Below, piece after piece: positions 43,951 to 53,959 of a DNA stretch of 64,000 bases (position 1 is its first letter; each line of letters begins with the position of its first letter). A model generated the notes under the pieces. The model did not search any database. It had not been told where the DNA came from and saw nothing but the letters and a program-made list of their open reading frames with translations. The position numbers were made by a program, and so were the translations under genes. This stretch comes from Telmatospirillum siberiense (GTDB lineage Bacteria > Pseudomonadota > Alphaproteobacteria > Rhodospirillales > Magnetospirillaceae). The stretch covers positions 310,001 to 374,000 of the forward strand of contig NZ_PIUM01000002.1 in assembly GCF_002845745.1 (NCBI RefSeq). Reading direction: 5' to 3'.

Positions 43951-44511
43951 TCAGGCCAGCGAGGCGGCCAGACGGTCGATCAGAACGCCGAGAAGAAGGT
44001 CGATGATGACCAGCGCGCTTGCCGTTCCGGCGTCCACCTGGAGGCCGCGGCGGGCGATGAACCAGGCGTAGGCGATCAGCACGCCATGGGTGAGCAGCCA
44101 GACGATGGCGACCAGCCCGCGCGGCGCGCCAAAGGCCATCAGCAGAAGCATGGGCGCCCAGGCGACGGCTTGCACCAACTGGAACCAGTTGTAGGCGACC
44201 ATATAAGTGTAATATCTGGGCCAGCGGCCCAGGAAATCGCAAATTCGCACCATGGCCAGTGGATAGGCCAGCCAGCCGATCGCGTAGGCGATGGCTTGGG
44301 TCGCGAAAAAGCTTTCCGGCGACGGCTGTTCCACCCGTACCATCTGGTCGGTGACCACATAGCACCATACCGGCAGAATAATCAGCGCCACCCAAAACGA
44401 CGCCCAGAACCCGCGAGCCGTTTTATCGAAGGCGTCGAAGCCATCGTCGCGCCAGCGCAGCAACCGCCCGACGCCGATCAGCGCCGCGATGACCTGCCCG
44501 AGACTCAGCAT
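43951..44511 (-). CDS. Multi-pass membrane protein of unknown function
   Basis: 186 residues from ATG 44511 (ATGCTGA overlap with the dapE stop; a GTG at 44526 is in frame). Four to five hydrophobic segments ([71 protein letters not shown]). Not assigned to a family. It is the last gene of the dapD-dapE operon, where such a membrane protein is a passenger or a cell-wall related factor; no evidence decides. Confidence 0.75.
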   Translation of the reverse strand: MLSLGQVIAALIGVGRLLRWRDDGFDAFDKTARGFWASFWVALIILPVWCYVVTDQMVRVEQPSPESFFATQAIAYAIGWLAYPLAMVRICDFLGRWPRYYTYMVAYNWFQLVQAVAWAPMLLLMAFGAPRGLVAIVWLLTHGVLIAYAWFIARRGLQVDAGTASALVIIDLLLGVLIDRLAASLA

Positions 44512-45656
44512 GGGATGGTCAGGCACGCCCGAAGGACGGACAGGTAAATGCGGGTCAAGGCTTCGAGGTCGGCGAGCGGCACGCGTTCGTCGGCTTTGTG
44601 CATGGTTTGTCCGACCAGGCCGAACTCCACCACCGGGCAGGCGTTCTTGATGAAGCGGGCGTCGGACGTGCCGCCCGTCGTGCTCAATTCGGGGGTGTGG
44701 CCGGTGACCTCGGCGATGGCCTTGCTCACGGCGTCGCTCAGGCGGCCGGGAGGCGTCAGAAAGCTTTCCCCCGAAACCTCGACGCTCAATTCATAAGCGC
44801 CGCCGACTTCGTCGAAGCGCTCGCGCAGCCAGCGTTCCAGGCCTGCCCCGGTGTGCAGGTCGTTGAAGCGGATATTGAAGGCCGCCCGGCCTTCCGCCGG
44901 AATGACGTTGGTCGCCTCGTTGCCGACGTCGATGCTGGTCAGGGCCAGGGTGGAGGGCTGGAAATGGGCCGACCCCTCGTCCAGCGGGCGGGCGGTGATG
45001 GCGGCCAGCATGGACAGCAGACGGGGCAGGGGATTGTCGGCCAGGTGCGGATAGGCGACATGTCCCTGGCTGCCCAGAACGCGCAAGCGTCCATTCAGGC
45101 TGCCGCGCCGGCCGATCTTGATCATCTCCCCCAGATGCCGGGGATTGGTCGGCTCTCCGACCAGGCAGAGATCGAGGGTCTCTCCCCGCTCCGCCAGCCA
45201 GTCGAGAACCCGCTGGGTCCCGTCCAGGGCGCGTCCCTCCTCGTCTCCGGTGATCAGCAGGCTGATCGACCCCGCACTCGTCTCGGACGCGGGCAGGCGG
45301 GCGACGGCGGCGACGAAGCAGGCGATGGCCCCCTTCATGTCGGCGGCCCCCCGCCCATAGAGATGATCGCCGACGACCTGGGCCTCGAAGGGTGGAACGC
45401 TCCAGCCCTGGCCCGGCGGCACGACGTCGGTATGTCCGGCGAAGCAGATGTTCGGCCCCGTCCGGCCCCGCCGCGCGTAGAGATTGGCGATCGGCGGACG
45501 TCCCGCCTCGGCCCCGAAGGTCAGGCGCGCGCAGTGAAACCCGAGCGCCGTCAGGGTCTGTTCCAGAACGTCCAGAGCTCCCTCGTCCGCCGGCGTGACG
45601 CTGGCGCGGCGGATGAGGGCCTGGGCCAGGGGCAGTGGATCGCGGAAAGGACTCAA
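44505..45656 (-). CDS. dapE: Succinyl-diaminopimelate desuccinylase
   Basis: 383 residues from TTG 45656 (TTGA overlap with dapD). M20 metallopeptidase with two-zinc site: His75 and Asp77 in [11 protein letters not shown], Asp107 in [10 protein letters not shown], catalytic Glu138/Glu139 in TGDEEG, plus a dimerisation domain containing RFNDLHTG. Releases succinate to give LL-diaminopimelate for lysine and peptidoglycan. Confidence 0.96.
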   Translation of the reverse strand: MSPFRDPLPLAQALIRRASVTPADEGALDVLEQTLTALGFHCARLTFGAEAGRPPIANLYARRGRTGPNICFAGHTDVVPPGQGWSVPPFEAQVVGDHLYGRGAADMKGAIACFVAAVARLPASETSAGSISLLITGDEEGRALDGTQRVLDWLAERGETLDLCLVGEPTNPRHLGEMIKIGRRGSLNGRLRVLGSQGHVAYPHLADNPLPRLLSMLAAITARPLDEGSAHFQPSTLALTSIDVGNEATNVIPAEGRAAFNIRFNDLHTGAGLERWLRERFDEVGGAYELSVEVSGESFLTPPGRLSDAVSKAIAEVTGHTPELSTTGGTSDARFIKNACPVVEFGLVGQTMHKADERVPLADLEALTRIYLSVLRACLTIPC

Positions 45657-46495
45657 TCGCGCAACAGTTCGTTGATCGAGACTTTCGACCGGGTCTTCGC
45701 GTCCACCCGCTTCACGATGACGGCGCAATAGAGGCTGGGGCCGGGCATCCCGTCGGGCAGGGGTTTGCCGGGCAGGCTGCCGGCGACGACCACGGAATAG
45801 GCCGGAACGCGGCCATAGAAGACTTCGCCGGTCGCCCGGTCGATGATTTTCGTCGAAGCTCCGATGAACACGCCCATGGACAGGACGGCGCCCTCCTCGA
45901 CGACGACGCCCTCGACGACTTCCGAGCGGGCGCCGATGAAGCAGTTGTCCTCGATGATCACCGGACCGGCCTGCAGGGGTTCGAGCACGCCGCCGATGCC
46001 GACACCGCCGGACAGATGCACGTTCTTGCCGATCTGGGCGCAGGATCCGACGGTGACCCAGGTGTCGACCATGGTTCCTTCGCCGACATAGGCGCCGAGA
46101 TTGACGAAGGACGGCATCAGGATGGCTCCGGGCGCGATGAAGGCCGAGCGGCGCACGATGCTGCCGGGAACGGCACGGAAGCCCGCCGACTTGAAGCTGC
46201 CGGCATCCCAGCCGTCGAACTTGCTGGGCACCTTGTCGTACCAGGTGGCCTGTCCCGGACCGTTGCCGATCACCGCATTGTCATTGAGGCGGAAGGACAG
46301 CAAAACGGCCTTCTTGGCCCATTGATTGACCTGCCAGGCGCCGCCCGCCTTCTCGGCGACGCGGGCTTCGCCGCTGTCCAGGGCGTTGAGCACGATCTCC
46401 ACGGCCTCGCGGACGGGACCTTGCGTTCCGGTGTTGACCTCGGCGCGGTTCTCCCACGCCTCTTCGATACGGGCGATGATCTGAGGGCTGACCAT
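45653..46495 (-). CDS. dapD: Tetrahydrodipicolinate N-succinyltransferase
   Basis: 280 residues. Left-handed beta-helix protein with hexapeptide repeats ([51 protein letters not shown]) and a C-terminal INELLRD. Preceding step of the succinylase lysine pathway; directly followed by dapE. Confidence 0.97.
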   Translation of the reverse strand: MVSPQIIARIEEAWENRAEVNTGTQGPVREAVEIVLNALDSGEARVAEKAGGAWQVNQWAKKAVLLSFRLNDNAVIGNGPGQATWYDKVPSKFDGWDAGSFKSAGFRAVPGSIVRRSAFIAPGAILMPSFVNLGAYVGEGTMVDTWVTVGSCAQIGKNVHLSGGVGIGGVLEPLQAGPVIIEDNCFIGARSEVVEGVVVEEGAVLSMGVFIGASTKIIDRATGEVFYGRVPAYSVVVAGSLPGKPLPDGMPGPSLYCAVIVKRVDAKTRSKVSINELLRD

Positions 46496-46558
46496 GAGCT
46501 TATCATTCTTCCAATGTGAACAACGGTTGACCGAACCTTAACCGTTGACGGACCGCTG

Positions 46559-47296
46559 TCAAGGAAGCGACGCGGTCCCGGTGGTCCTGGCCTTGGCCAC
46601 GCCGGAGAGCCAGCCGGCCAAATCGTCGGTAACATGGTGGATGTGCGAAAGATCGTCGCCGGGAGCGCCGCTCCACCGGGTATGACCCTCCTCATGGACC
46701 CAGACGGTGGTCATGCCGACCGCCGCCGCCGGCGCCAGATTGCGCGCGATGTCCTCGAACATGGCGCTCCGTTTGGGATCGATTCCGCAATGCAGGGCCA
46801 TGCGGCGATAGCTCTCGGCGTTCGGCTTCGGAATATAGTCGGCGGCCTGGATGTCGAAGATCGCGTCGAAATGCCGGGTCAGGCCGAGTTTGGCCAGGAC
46901 GCTTTCGGCATGGCGCTCCGAGCCGTTGGTGAAGACGATCTTGCGGCCGGCCAGTCGTTCGAGGGCGGAATCGAGCAGGGAGGCCGTGGGCAGGGGGCTG
47001 TAGTCGATATCGTGCACATAGGCCAGGAAAACGCCGGGTTCGATACCGTGCGACAGCATCAGGCCGCGGAGCGTCGTCCCATATTCGTGGTAGTAGCGTT
47101 TTTGCAGGGTGAAGGCTTCGTCCAGGCCGAGATGCAGCGCCTCGGAAATGAACTGGCGCATCCGGACGTCGATCTGCGCAAACAGATTGCACGATGCCGG
47201 GTAAAGCGTGTTGTCCAGATCGAAGATCCAGCTATCCACGTGGGAAAGCGCGGGCGGCGGATCGATCGGGGGAGGAGTCTCTGTCGATGATTGCAT
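46559..47296 (-). CDS. HAD-family pyrimidine 5'-nucleotidase
   Basis: 245 residues. HAD motif I WIFDLDNTLYP (Asp26, Asp28), motif II FTNGSERHAE, Lys in IPKPNAESYRRM and motif IV MFEDIARNLAPA. N-terminal cap typical of the SDT1/pyrimidine 5'-nucleotidase group (TLRGLMLSHGIEPGVFLAYVHDIDY). Likely dephosphorylates nucleoside monophosphates. Upstream of dapD on the same strand with a 60-bp gap; this synteny is common in Rhodospirillales. Confidence 0.88.
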   Translation of the reverse strand: MQSSTETPPPIDPPPALSHVDSWIFDLDNTLYPASCNLFAQIDVRMRQFISEALHLGLDEAFTLQKRYYHEYGTTLRGLMLSHGIEPGVFLAYVHDIDYSPLPTASLLDSALERLAGRKIVFTNGSERHAESVLAKLGLTRHFDAIFDIQAADYIPKPNAESYRRMALHCGIDPKRSAMFEDIARNLAPAAAVGMTTVWVHEEGHTRWSGAPGDDLSHIHHVTDDLAGWLSGVAKARTTGTASLP

Positions 47297-47490
47297 CGCT
47301 TTAGGAGATAAGCCTTATGATGGTCTTGCCGCAAGAATATAGCGCCGGGGCCGGATAATTTCTTGAGCGATCCGTTGTAAATTCTTCTTTTGCGTGCATT
47401 TTCAATCAATTAACTATGGAGCGACAGGATTTTTCTGTTAGGGTGGCGCCTCGAAGCGTGGCGGATATGGGCTTTTTCGTTGGGTGTGCC

Positions 47491-49182
47491 ATGAACCGGT
47501 TGAAGGCGCTTCTGCAGAAAGCCGGATTGCTCTCCGGGGCGCGCGGCTGGTCGGTGACGTTTGCCGGCTCGGCGATAGCCGCCTTTCCCCATCCCATACT
47601 GCTGGCCGATGGTTCCGGCCGTCTTTCTCCCGCCAACGCCGCCGCCCGCACCTTGTGTCTCGCCGCCGAGAAGGGGGTGGTGCCGGGGATCGCAGCTTGC
47701 CTGTCCCGTGCCGCCGTTTCCGGCGAAGCGCAGTTCGAACGGGTGACGCTACCCGGCGAGGCCGGCGCCATGCTCTATGAATTGATCGTGCTGCCCATGC
47801 TCGATCACGCCGCCCTGGTGATCGCCAAGGACGTGACCCTGGAGAGCAATCTGCGGACGGCGCTGGTCGAATCGCGCCAGCGTTACAAGGATCTGGTGGA
47901 CATCTCCACCGATTTCGCCTGGGAGACCGGAGAGAATGGCGCCTTCGGTTTTGTTTCGCCGCGCGGCGCGCTGGGATTCGCCGCCAATGAGATGGTTGGC
48001 CGCAAGCCCGAGGACTTCCTGGCCGAGCCGGACGGTGTGGAGGGGGACCTGCCGTTTCATGGGCGACATCCGGTGGAGAACGCGGAGGTCTGGATGCGGC
48101 GCTCCGACGGGAGCTTGTCCTGTCTGCGTGTATCCTCGTCTCCGTTGTTGGACGCGGAAGGGGGCTATCGGGGGTCCCGTGGGATCTGGCAGGACGTCAC
48201 GGCGGCACGGGAGCGCGAAACGGCGCTGGCCAAGGCGAACAATCGCGAACGTCTGCTCACTTACGTCGTGCGAACCATCCGCGATGTCGTCGAGCCGAAC
48301 GACATGCTGCGCATCGCCGCCGAGGCGACGTCGTTGGCCTTGGGCGCCGCCGGCGGTCAGATCTTCCGTCGTCGCGACGATGGTTTCGAGCCGTCGGCAT
48401 CCTTCGGAGACATTGGCGGGGCAGGCCCCGTTCTGGACGCTTTGGCCGGCCGGGACGTCGTCGATCTGGTGATCGGCGAGCGGCTTGCGCTTGCCGTGGT
48501 GAGCCGGTACCGCCAGCAGGTAACGGGTGCCATCGTCATCTGGCGGCCGGCCGACGTTGTCGGCTGGGACAAGAATGATCGTTTGCTGCTGGAGGACGTG
48601 GCCGACCAGATCGGCATCGCCAACGAGCAGATCGCCAATCACGAACGGATCCTGGCCCTGTCGAGAACCGACGCTTTGACCGGGCTGTTCAATCGCCGCG
48701 CCTTTTTCGACGAGTTGAGCCGCCGCGTCGCCCGCCTCGAACGGGACGGCAAGCCCGCGGCCCTGATTTATATCGACCTCGACAATTTCAAGGCGGTGAA
48801 TGATCGCCATGGCCATAAGCGTGGTGACGAGGCTCTGATGGCGGTGCGCGATATTCTGATGCGCCATACCCGTTCGATCGATTTGATCGCCCGTCTGGGG
48901 GGCGACGAATTCGCCTTGTGGCTCGATGGGGCCGATGAGGAAATTGCCGTCAAACGATGCCGGGATATCGTCGCCGCGGCCCAGGACCTCCTGATGTTTT
49001 CGGGAAACGAGGATGCGCCCCTGACCTTGTCGATGGGGGTGGCGGTTCATCGGCCGGGCCGGCCGGAGACTCTCGATGACCTGCTGCAACGGGCCGACGA
49101 GGCGATGTATGGCGTGAAGCACGACGGGAAATGCGACTTCCGTCTGGCCCGCCCACCCTCCAGCGCGGAGGATGCGTCATGA
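47491..49182 (+). CDS. PAS/GAF-containing diguanylate cyclase
   Basis: 563 residues from ATG 47491 (ATG 47416 and 47467 are in-frame options). Two sensory modules precede the output: a PAS domain (about 100-240: YKDLVDISTDFAWETGENGAFGFVSPRGALGF) and a GAF-like domain (about 250-400). The GGDEF domain carries an intact GGDEF (about residue 470), an RSID I-site 5 residues before it, and LSRTDALTGLFNRRAFF. No EAL. Soluble. Its stop overlaps the DUF2336 start, so the two proteins are made together. Confidence 0.93.
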   Translation: MNRLKALLQKAGLLSGARGWSVTFAGSAIAAFPHPILLADGSGRLSPANAAARTLCLAAEKGVVPGIAACLSRAAVSGEAQFERVTLPGEAGAMLYELIVLPMLDHAALVIAKDVTLESNLRTALVESRQRYKDLVDISTDFAWETGENGAFGFVSPRGALGFAANEMVGRKPEDFLAEPDGVEGDLPFHGRHPVENAEVWMRRSDGSLSCLRVSSSPLLDAEGGYRGSRGIWQDVTAARERETALAKANNRERLLTYVVRTIRDVVEPNDMLRIAAEATSLALGAAGGQIFRRRDDGFEPSASFGDIGGAGPVLDALAGRDVVDLVIGERLALAVVSRYRQQVTGAIVIWRPADVVGWDKNDRLLLEDVADQIGIANEQIANHERILALSRTDALTGLFNRRAFFDELSRRVARLERDGKPAALIYIDLDNFKAVNDRHGHKRGDEALMAVRDILMRHTRSIDLIARLGGDEFALWLDGADEEIAVKRCRDIVAAAQDLLMFSGNEDAPLTLSMGVAVHRPGRPETLDDLLQRADEAMYGVKHDGKCDFRLARPPSSAEDAS

Positions 49183-50543
49183 GCCGCTTCATCGGCAAGG
49201 TGCTGGGCGTCCTGCGCGGAAAGGGGGCCGTGGAGCCGGACCGGCAGGACGGGGAAGCCCCGCCCCTGACTTACGAACAGTCGCGCGATCTGGCCCTGCA
49301 TGCCGATCCCGAAGTGCGCCGGCGGCTGGCCGGAAGGCAGGATCTGCGGCCGGAAATCCTCTATTTCCTGGCCGACGATCCGGCGCCCCAGGTGCGTCGA
49401 CAGATCGCCGCCAATCTGGCAACTCCGGCGCAGGCCGATTTTCATCTGGCCGCCGATACCGATCCGTCGGTTCGGGGTGATCTGGCGCAGAAAATCGCTC
49501 GATTGGCTCCGGGGTTGTCGGCCGACGAACAGGACCGCCTGCGTCATATCACCTATGAAACGCTGCAACTGTTGGCCCGCGATCAGATCACCCGGGTCCG
49601 CCAGATTCTCGCCGAAGCCTTGAAGGATGTCGCCGATGCGCCGCCGGCGGTGATCCGGCAGTTGGCGCATGACAGCGAGTTGGCGGTAGCCTCGCCGGTG
49701 CTCGAATATTCCCCGGTGCTGACGGACGAGGATTTGCTGGAGATCATCCGCGATTGTCCGATCAGCGGGGCGCTTTCGGCCATTTGCCGTCGCAAGGGGT
49801 TGGGGGGCGCCGTCGCGGACGGCATCGCGCGGACCGACGATATCGACGCCATCGCCGTGTTATTGGCCAATTCGTCGGCGCAGGTCCGCGAGGAAACCCT
49901 GGATCTCCTGATCGACCGGGCGCCGGATTACGAATCCTGGCATCTGCCTTTGGTCCGCCGGCCGCATCTGTCGGGCCGGGCGGCGACGCGATTGGCCCGG
50001 TTCGTCGCGGATAATCTTCTCCAGGTCCTCGAACGCCGCTCGGACTTCGATCCGAACACCAAGGCGGCGGTGGCGGCGGTCGTGCGCCGTCGTGTCGAGG
50101 AGGCCGGCGCCGACATGGCCGAATTCCGCCGCGGACGGGTGGACGAGAAAGGTGCGGTGACGGCGGAAACGGCGATGGAGCACGTCACCCGGCTGTTGGC
50201 GGAGAACAGTCTGAGCGACGCGGTCATCCTCGACGCCTTGTCGGCCGGCGATCGTGAGTTCGTCATCTGCGCCTTGGCCCTGCGCGCCGAGGTCTCGGTC
50301 GAGCGGGTTCGGAAGATCATCGAGACGCAAAGCGCCAAGGGCATGGTGGCGGTGTGCTGGAAAGCCGGCATGGCGATGACGGCTACGGTTCCCCTGCAGA
50401 CGAAACTGGCCAAGGTGATACCGTCCGATGTGCTGAGGCCCCGGTCCTCGACGGCGGATGGGTACCCGATGTCGCCCGACGAAATGCTCTGGCAGTTGGA
50501 GTTCTTCGCCTCGATGGTTGGAGACGGCACGACTGTCCCGTAG
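49179..50543 (+). CDS. DUF2336 HEAT-like repeat protein
   Basis: 454 residues from ATG 49179 (GGAGG 6 nt upstream; ATGA overlap with the cyclase). Rich in HEAT/armadillo-like helical repeats (e.g. DPEVRRRLAGRQDLRPEILYFLADDPAPQVRRQIAANLATP, DPSVRGDLAQKIARL) over roughly residues 45-280, then a C-terminal helical region. DUF2336 is a family of unknown function widespread in Alphaproteobacteria. Pairing with a diguanylate cyclase suggests that it is a c-di-GMP-linked adaptor; inference. Confidence 0.85.
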   Translation: MSRFIGKVLGVLRGKGAVEPDRQDGEAPPLTYEQSRDLALHADPEVRRRLAGRQDLRPEILYFLADDPAPQVRRQIAANLATPAQADFHLAADTDPSVRGDLAQKIARLAPGLSADEQDRLRHITYETLQLLARDQITRVRQILAEALKDVADAPPAVIRQLAHDSELAVASPVLEYSPVLTDEDLLEIIRDCPISGALSAICRRKGLGGAVADGIARTDDIDAIAVLLANSSAQVREETLDLLIDRAPDYESWHLPLVRRPHLSGRAATRLARFVADNLLQVLERRSDFDPNTKAAVAAVVRRRVEEAGADMAEFRRGRVDEKGAVTAETAMEHVTRLLAENSLSDAVILDALSAGDREFVICALALRAEVSVERVRKIIETQSAKGMVAVCWKAGMAMTATVPLQTKLAKVIPSDVLRPRSSTADGYPMSPDEMLWQLEFFASMVGDGTTVP

Positions 50544-50591
50544 CCGCGATCCGTCGGACCGCCGCCTCGATGGCGGCGGGTCCCCGCCAAA

Positions 50592-50846
50592 TTAGGATTT
50601 GGGGCCGATGCTGCAGGTCACCGGGGGGCTGATGATCCATTCCTGGACATGCGAGCCGGTCGCGCTGGTGAACTGGATGATCGTCTGGCCGGAAACGATG
50701 CGGGTTACGTGATAGGCCTCATTGGTGTAGCGACCGTCCGAGCATTTGATCTCATAGGCGAACGAGTCGGATTCGGTGAAATGAAACTGCTCGGCATAAG
50801 CCGGTGTCGCCATAACCAAGGAGGCCAGGAACAATATTTTGCGCAT
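50592..50846 (-). CDS. Small secreted protein of unknown function
   Basis: 84 residues from ATG 50846 (AGGA about 8 nt upstream; the frame is open further upstream over low-GC non-coding DNA). Signal peptide (ILFLASLVMATPAYA) and a ~65-residue mature part with two Cys (IKCSDGRYTN and PPVTCSIG), likely a disulfide. No family recognised. Confidence 0.7.
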   Translation of the reverse strand: MRKILFLASLVMATPAYAEQFHFTESDSFAYEIKCSDGRYTNEAYHVTRIVSGQTIIQFTSATGSHVQEWIISPPVTCSIGPKS

Positions 50847-51133
50847 GGAAACATCCTTTTTTCGAGTAATCTTCAAAAAAATATTCAATTTTATTCGAAT
50901 TAAGATATTCGTCTGATCACTTGCCGCGGATCCGCTATATCGGACTGTGGATACATTCGTTTCGGTAGAGAATGCAGACAAGTTTCTCCTAAAAGACGCA
51001 CAAATGTATACCACTTGTTCTATAATGGAAAATGTTCTTCTGCTGCTTTTGCCGAATTGGTAGGGTTGTCTCCGGGCGTTGCCCATGGGGACCGAAGATT
51101 GCACACCCTTCCAACACTATTAAGGACATGACG

Positions 51134-51955
51134 ATGCGACCGAAAGCTCTTCCCGGCCTGCTGCTTTCCATCTCCGCAGCGGCCGCCCTGGCGGCCTGCG
51201 CCGCAGCCGATTCCGCGATCAATCACGGCACGCTCGATGTGCAGACGCATCTGAGCGAAACCGTATTCCTTGATCCGGTGCCGCCGGATCAGAAGACGAT
51301 CTACGTCAGCGCGCGAAACACGTCTGATCATCCCGAGGTCGATCTTCGCGGGCCGTTGATGCAGGCGGTTGCCGCGCGTGGCTATGCGGTGGTGCAAGAT
51401 CCCAATCAGGCGCATTACATGTTGCGGGTCAACGTGCTGCAGGCCGGTAAAATCGAAACCAAGGACAAGGGGTCCCTGCTGTCTGCGAAATATGGCGAAC
51501 CTCTGCTGGCCGGCGCCGGTGCCGCGGCGTTGGCTCATGTCGCCGGTGGGAACGCCACTGCCACCACCGCGACCGGTCTCGGTGTGGCGGCGGGAACCTT
51601 CCTGCTGAACCAGGCGTTCCAGACGGTGACCTATTCGGTGGTGGTCGACATCCAGCTATCCGAACGTCCCCTGAAGGGCAGCAAGGTCAAGCAGAGCACC
51701 ACCACGACGGCCGCCCAGGGCAATGGCTCCCTGGAGTCCGCCCGGACCTCCCAGACGCCCACGGGAGGCGGCGCCAGTGTCTCGGCGACGCTCAATACCA
51801 AGGTCAAGACCCAGCAGGTCGAGGAAGAGTCCGACTTCAAGCAATATCAGATTCGCGAAGTCGCCTATGCGGACCAGATGAATCTTAAGTTTGAGGAAGC
51901 CTCGCCGTTGCTGATCGCCAAGCTGTCTTCCAGCCTCAGCAATCTCTTCGAGTAA
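51134..51955 (+). CDS. TraT-family complement-resistance lipoprotein
   Basis: 273 residues from ATG 51134 (AAGGA 7 nt upstream; ATG 51128 is two codons earlier but too near that site). Lipoprotein signal with LAAC lipobox. TraT signatures: HLSETVFLDPVPPDQKTIYVSARNTSDHPE, GYAVVQDPNQAHYMLRVNVLQ, Gly/Ala-rich hydrophobic middle, and QVEEESDFKQYQIREVAYADQMNL. On F-like plasmids TraT blocks mating-pair formation and complement; here it is chromosomal with no transfer genes. Preceded by ~290 bp of low-GC DNA. Confidence 0.9.
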   Translation: MRPKALPGLLLSISAAAALAACAAADSAINHGTLDVQTHLSETVFLDPVPPDQKTIYVSARNTSDHPEVDLRGPLMQAVAARGYAVVQDPNQAHYMLRVNVLQAGKIETKDKGSLLSAKYGEPLLAGAGAAALAHVAGGNATATTATGLGVAAGTFLLNQAFQTVTYSVVVDIQLSERPLKGSKVKQSTTTTAAQGNGSLESARTSQTPTGGGASVSATLNTKVKTQQVEEESDFKQYQIREVAYADQMNLKFEEASPLLIAKLSSSLSNLFE

Positions 51956-51971
51956 CCGTTCTCGCGATCTG

Positions 51972-52001
51972 CCGGCGGCATCATTGTTCCGATGCCGCCG
52001 G
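51972..52001. terminator. Two-way terminator between traT-like and lysR-like genes
   Basis: 11-bp perfect stem CCGGCGGCATC/GATGCCGCCGG, loop ATTGTTCC, followed on the plus strand by a T-run. The lysR-like stop (51981) lies inside it. Confidence 0.75.
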
Positions 52002-52883
52002 TCCCGATTTTTCCACTGACGAAAGAAATGCCCGGGCGGCCCCGCTCAAGCGCCGTTCGCGGTGACGCAGCACCGAAAAGCGCCGGGTCGGCATGGCGCA
52101 AGCGGCGGCTTTCAACACACCGGCGCGCAGCGCGGTGGCGACGACCATCTGGGAAAGCACGGTCGCTCCGGCCCCGGCTTCGACGGCGGTGCGCACGGCT
52201 TCATTGCTGGGAAGTTCGAGGCTGACGGTCACATCGGCCAAGGTGAGCTGCCTGCTGGCCAGAAGAGCCTCGGTGGCGGCTCTTGTTCCCGAACCGGGTT
52301 CACGCAGCACCCATGGAATATTGCGGAAATCCTCGGCGGTCAGAGCCTTGGTCGCTGCCCAGGCATGCCGTTCGCCCACCACCAGAACCAGGCGGTCGTC
52401 GTCGATGGGGCGGACATCCAAGGCCGGTGCCGTAACCTCGCCTTCGACGAAGCCCAGTTCCGCCTCGCCGGCCAGCACGCTGGCGGCAACCTGGGTGGTG
52501 TTGCCGATCGTCAGCGATGTCTCGATGCCAGGATGGCGTTGATGGAAGCGCAGGAGCCGGGGCGGGAGCCAATAGGTGGCGACGGTCTGGCTGCCGACGA
52601 CGCGCAGATGTCCGCGCCGCAGGCCCGTCAGTTCGGCCAGGCTTTCCTCGGCCCGCCCCGCCGCGCTCAGAACTTCGCGGGCCTCGTCGCGGAAGGCGTG
52701 GCCGGCGCCGGTCAGTTCGACGCGCCGGCCGACCCGGTGGAACAACTCCACGCCATAGCGGCTTTCCAAGGCGGCGATCGCCGCGCTGACCGCGGATTGT
52801 GTCAATCCCAACGCCTGGGCCGCCTGGGTGAAATGCATCCGCTCGGCCACCGCCAGGAAGATGCGCAATTGTTCGAGGGTCAT
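51981..52883 (-). CDS. LysR-family transcriptional regulator
   Basis: 300 residues from ATG 52883 (GTG 52895 possible). N-terminal HTH (MTLEQLRIFLAVAERMHFTQAAQALGLTQSAVSAAIAALE) and a type-2 periplasmic-fold effector domain. The effector region (GSQTVATYWLPPRLLRFHQRHPGIETSLTIGNT, REPGSGTRAATEALL) resembles the CysB/YeiE-like group that binds small anions such as sulfite. Divergent target unknown; upstream neighbour argB is on the same strand. Confidence 0.92.
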   Translation of the reverse strand: MTLEQLRIFLAVAERMHFTQAAQALGLTQSAVSAAIAALESRYGVELFHRVGRRVELTGAGHAFRDEAREVLSAAGRAEESLAELTGLRRGHLRVVGSQTVATYWLPPRLLRFHQRHPGIETSLTIGNTTQVAASVLAGEAELGFVEGEVTAPALDVRPIDDDRLVLVVGERHAWAATKALTAEDFRNIPWVLREPGSGTRAATEALLASRQLTLADVTVSLELPSNEAVRTAVEAGAGATVLSQMVVATALRAGVLKAAACAMPTRRFSVLRHRERRLSGAARAFLSSVEKSGPAASEQ

Positions 52884-52961
52884 CGATCGTCTCACAAATG
52901 AAACTAATCAATACAACGAAATCGATGAACGGGACAGATTGATGGTGGAGATAAAAGGGCG

Positions 52962-52997
52962 AAAAAAAGCCCCTCTCCCAAGGGCGGGGGAAGGGCT
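52962..52997 (-). terminator. Terminator of the argB operon
   Basis: Read on the minus strand: a GC-rich hairpin closed by AGCCC/GGGCT then a run of seven T. Lies 42 bp beyond the argB stop. Confidence 0.75.
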
Positions 52998-53038
52998 CTG
53001 ATGAGGGGATTGCGTTTATAAGGACGGCGGGCGGCCGG

Positions 53039-53959
53039 TCACGCCGCGTCGTGGCGGATCAGGGTGCCGGCGCCGTGCGGGGTGAACAGTTCCAGCAGCA
53101 TGGCATGGGGGACGCGGCCGTCCAGGATGACGGCGGCTTTGACGCCCAGCTCGACCGCCTGCAGGCAGGTCTCGACCTTGGGGATCATGCCGCCGCTGAT
53201 GGTGCCGTCGGCGATCAGTTGCCGGGCCTGACGGGCGGTCATGTCGGGAATCAGGTTGCCCTGCTTGTCGAGCACTCCGGCGACGTCGGTGAGGAAGATC
53301 AGCCGGGACGCCCCGCAGGCGCCGCCGATGGCTCCAGCGGCGGTGTCGGCGTTGATGTTGTAGGTTTCGCCCGACATTCCGACGCCGGTCGGCGCGATGA
53401 CCGGAATGATGTCGGACTGCTGGAAGAAGTTCAGGATGTGGGGATTGATTTCCGCCGGCTCGCCGACGAAGCCCAGATCGAGAACCCTCTCGATGTTGGA
53501 GTCGGGGTCGCGGGTGGTGCGGCGCAATTTGCGCGCGCGGATCAGCTGGCCATCCTTGCCGGACAGACCGACGGCGAAGCCTCCGGCCTGATTGATGGCG
53601 GTGACGATCTGCTTGTTGATCGAACCGGCCAGAACCATTTCAACGATGTCGACGGTGGCCTGATCGGTCACCCGGAGGCCGTCGACGAATTCGCTCTTGA
53701 TCTTGAGGCGTTCCAGCATGGCCCCGATCTGCGGCCCGCCGCCATGCACGACCACCGGATTGATCCCCACCTGACGCAGCAGGACGACATCCCGGGCGAA
53801 TAACTGGGCGAGGTTCTCATCGCCCATGGCATGGCCGCCGTACTTGATGACGAAGGTTTCGCCGGCATGTTCACGAAAGAAGGGCAGGGCCTCGGATAGG
53901 GTACTCGCTTTTTCGAGCCAGGTTGCGCGTTCATCGGCGCGGTTTGGATCGGCGGTCAT
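53039..53959 (-). CDS. argB: Acetylglutamate kinase
   Basis: 306 residues. Amino-acid kinase fold: [12 protein letters not shown] (ATP site), [13 protein letters not shown] (substrate site), [11 protein letters not shown], and [16 protein letters not shown]. Second step of arginine synthesis; phosphorylates N-acetylglutamate. Start overlaps the engB stop (ATGA). Last gene of the rpmH-argB group. Confidence 0.96.
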   Translation of the reverse strand: MTADPNRADERATWLEKASTLSEALPFFREHAGETFVIKYGGHAMGDENLAQLFARDVVLLRQVGINPVVVHGGGPQIGAMLERLKIKSEFVDGLRVTDQATVDIVEMVLAGSINKQIVTAINQAGGFAVGLSGKDGQLIRARKLRRTTRDPDSNIERVLDLGFVGEPAEINPHILNFFQQSDIIPVIAPTGVGMSGETYNINADTAAGAIGGACGASRLIFLTDVAGVLDKQGNLIPDMTARQARQLIADGTISGGMIPKVETCLQAVELGVKAAVILDGRVPHAMLLELFTPHGAGTLIRHDAA

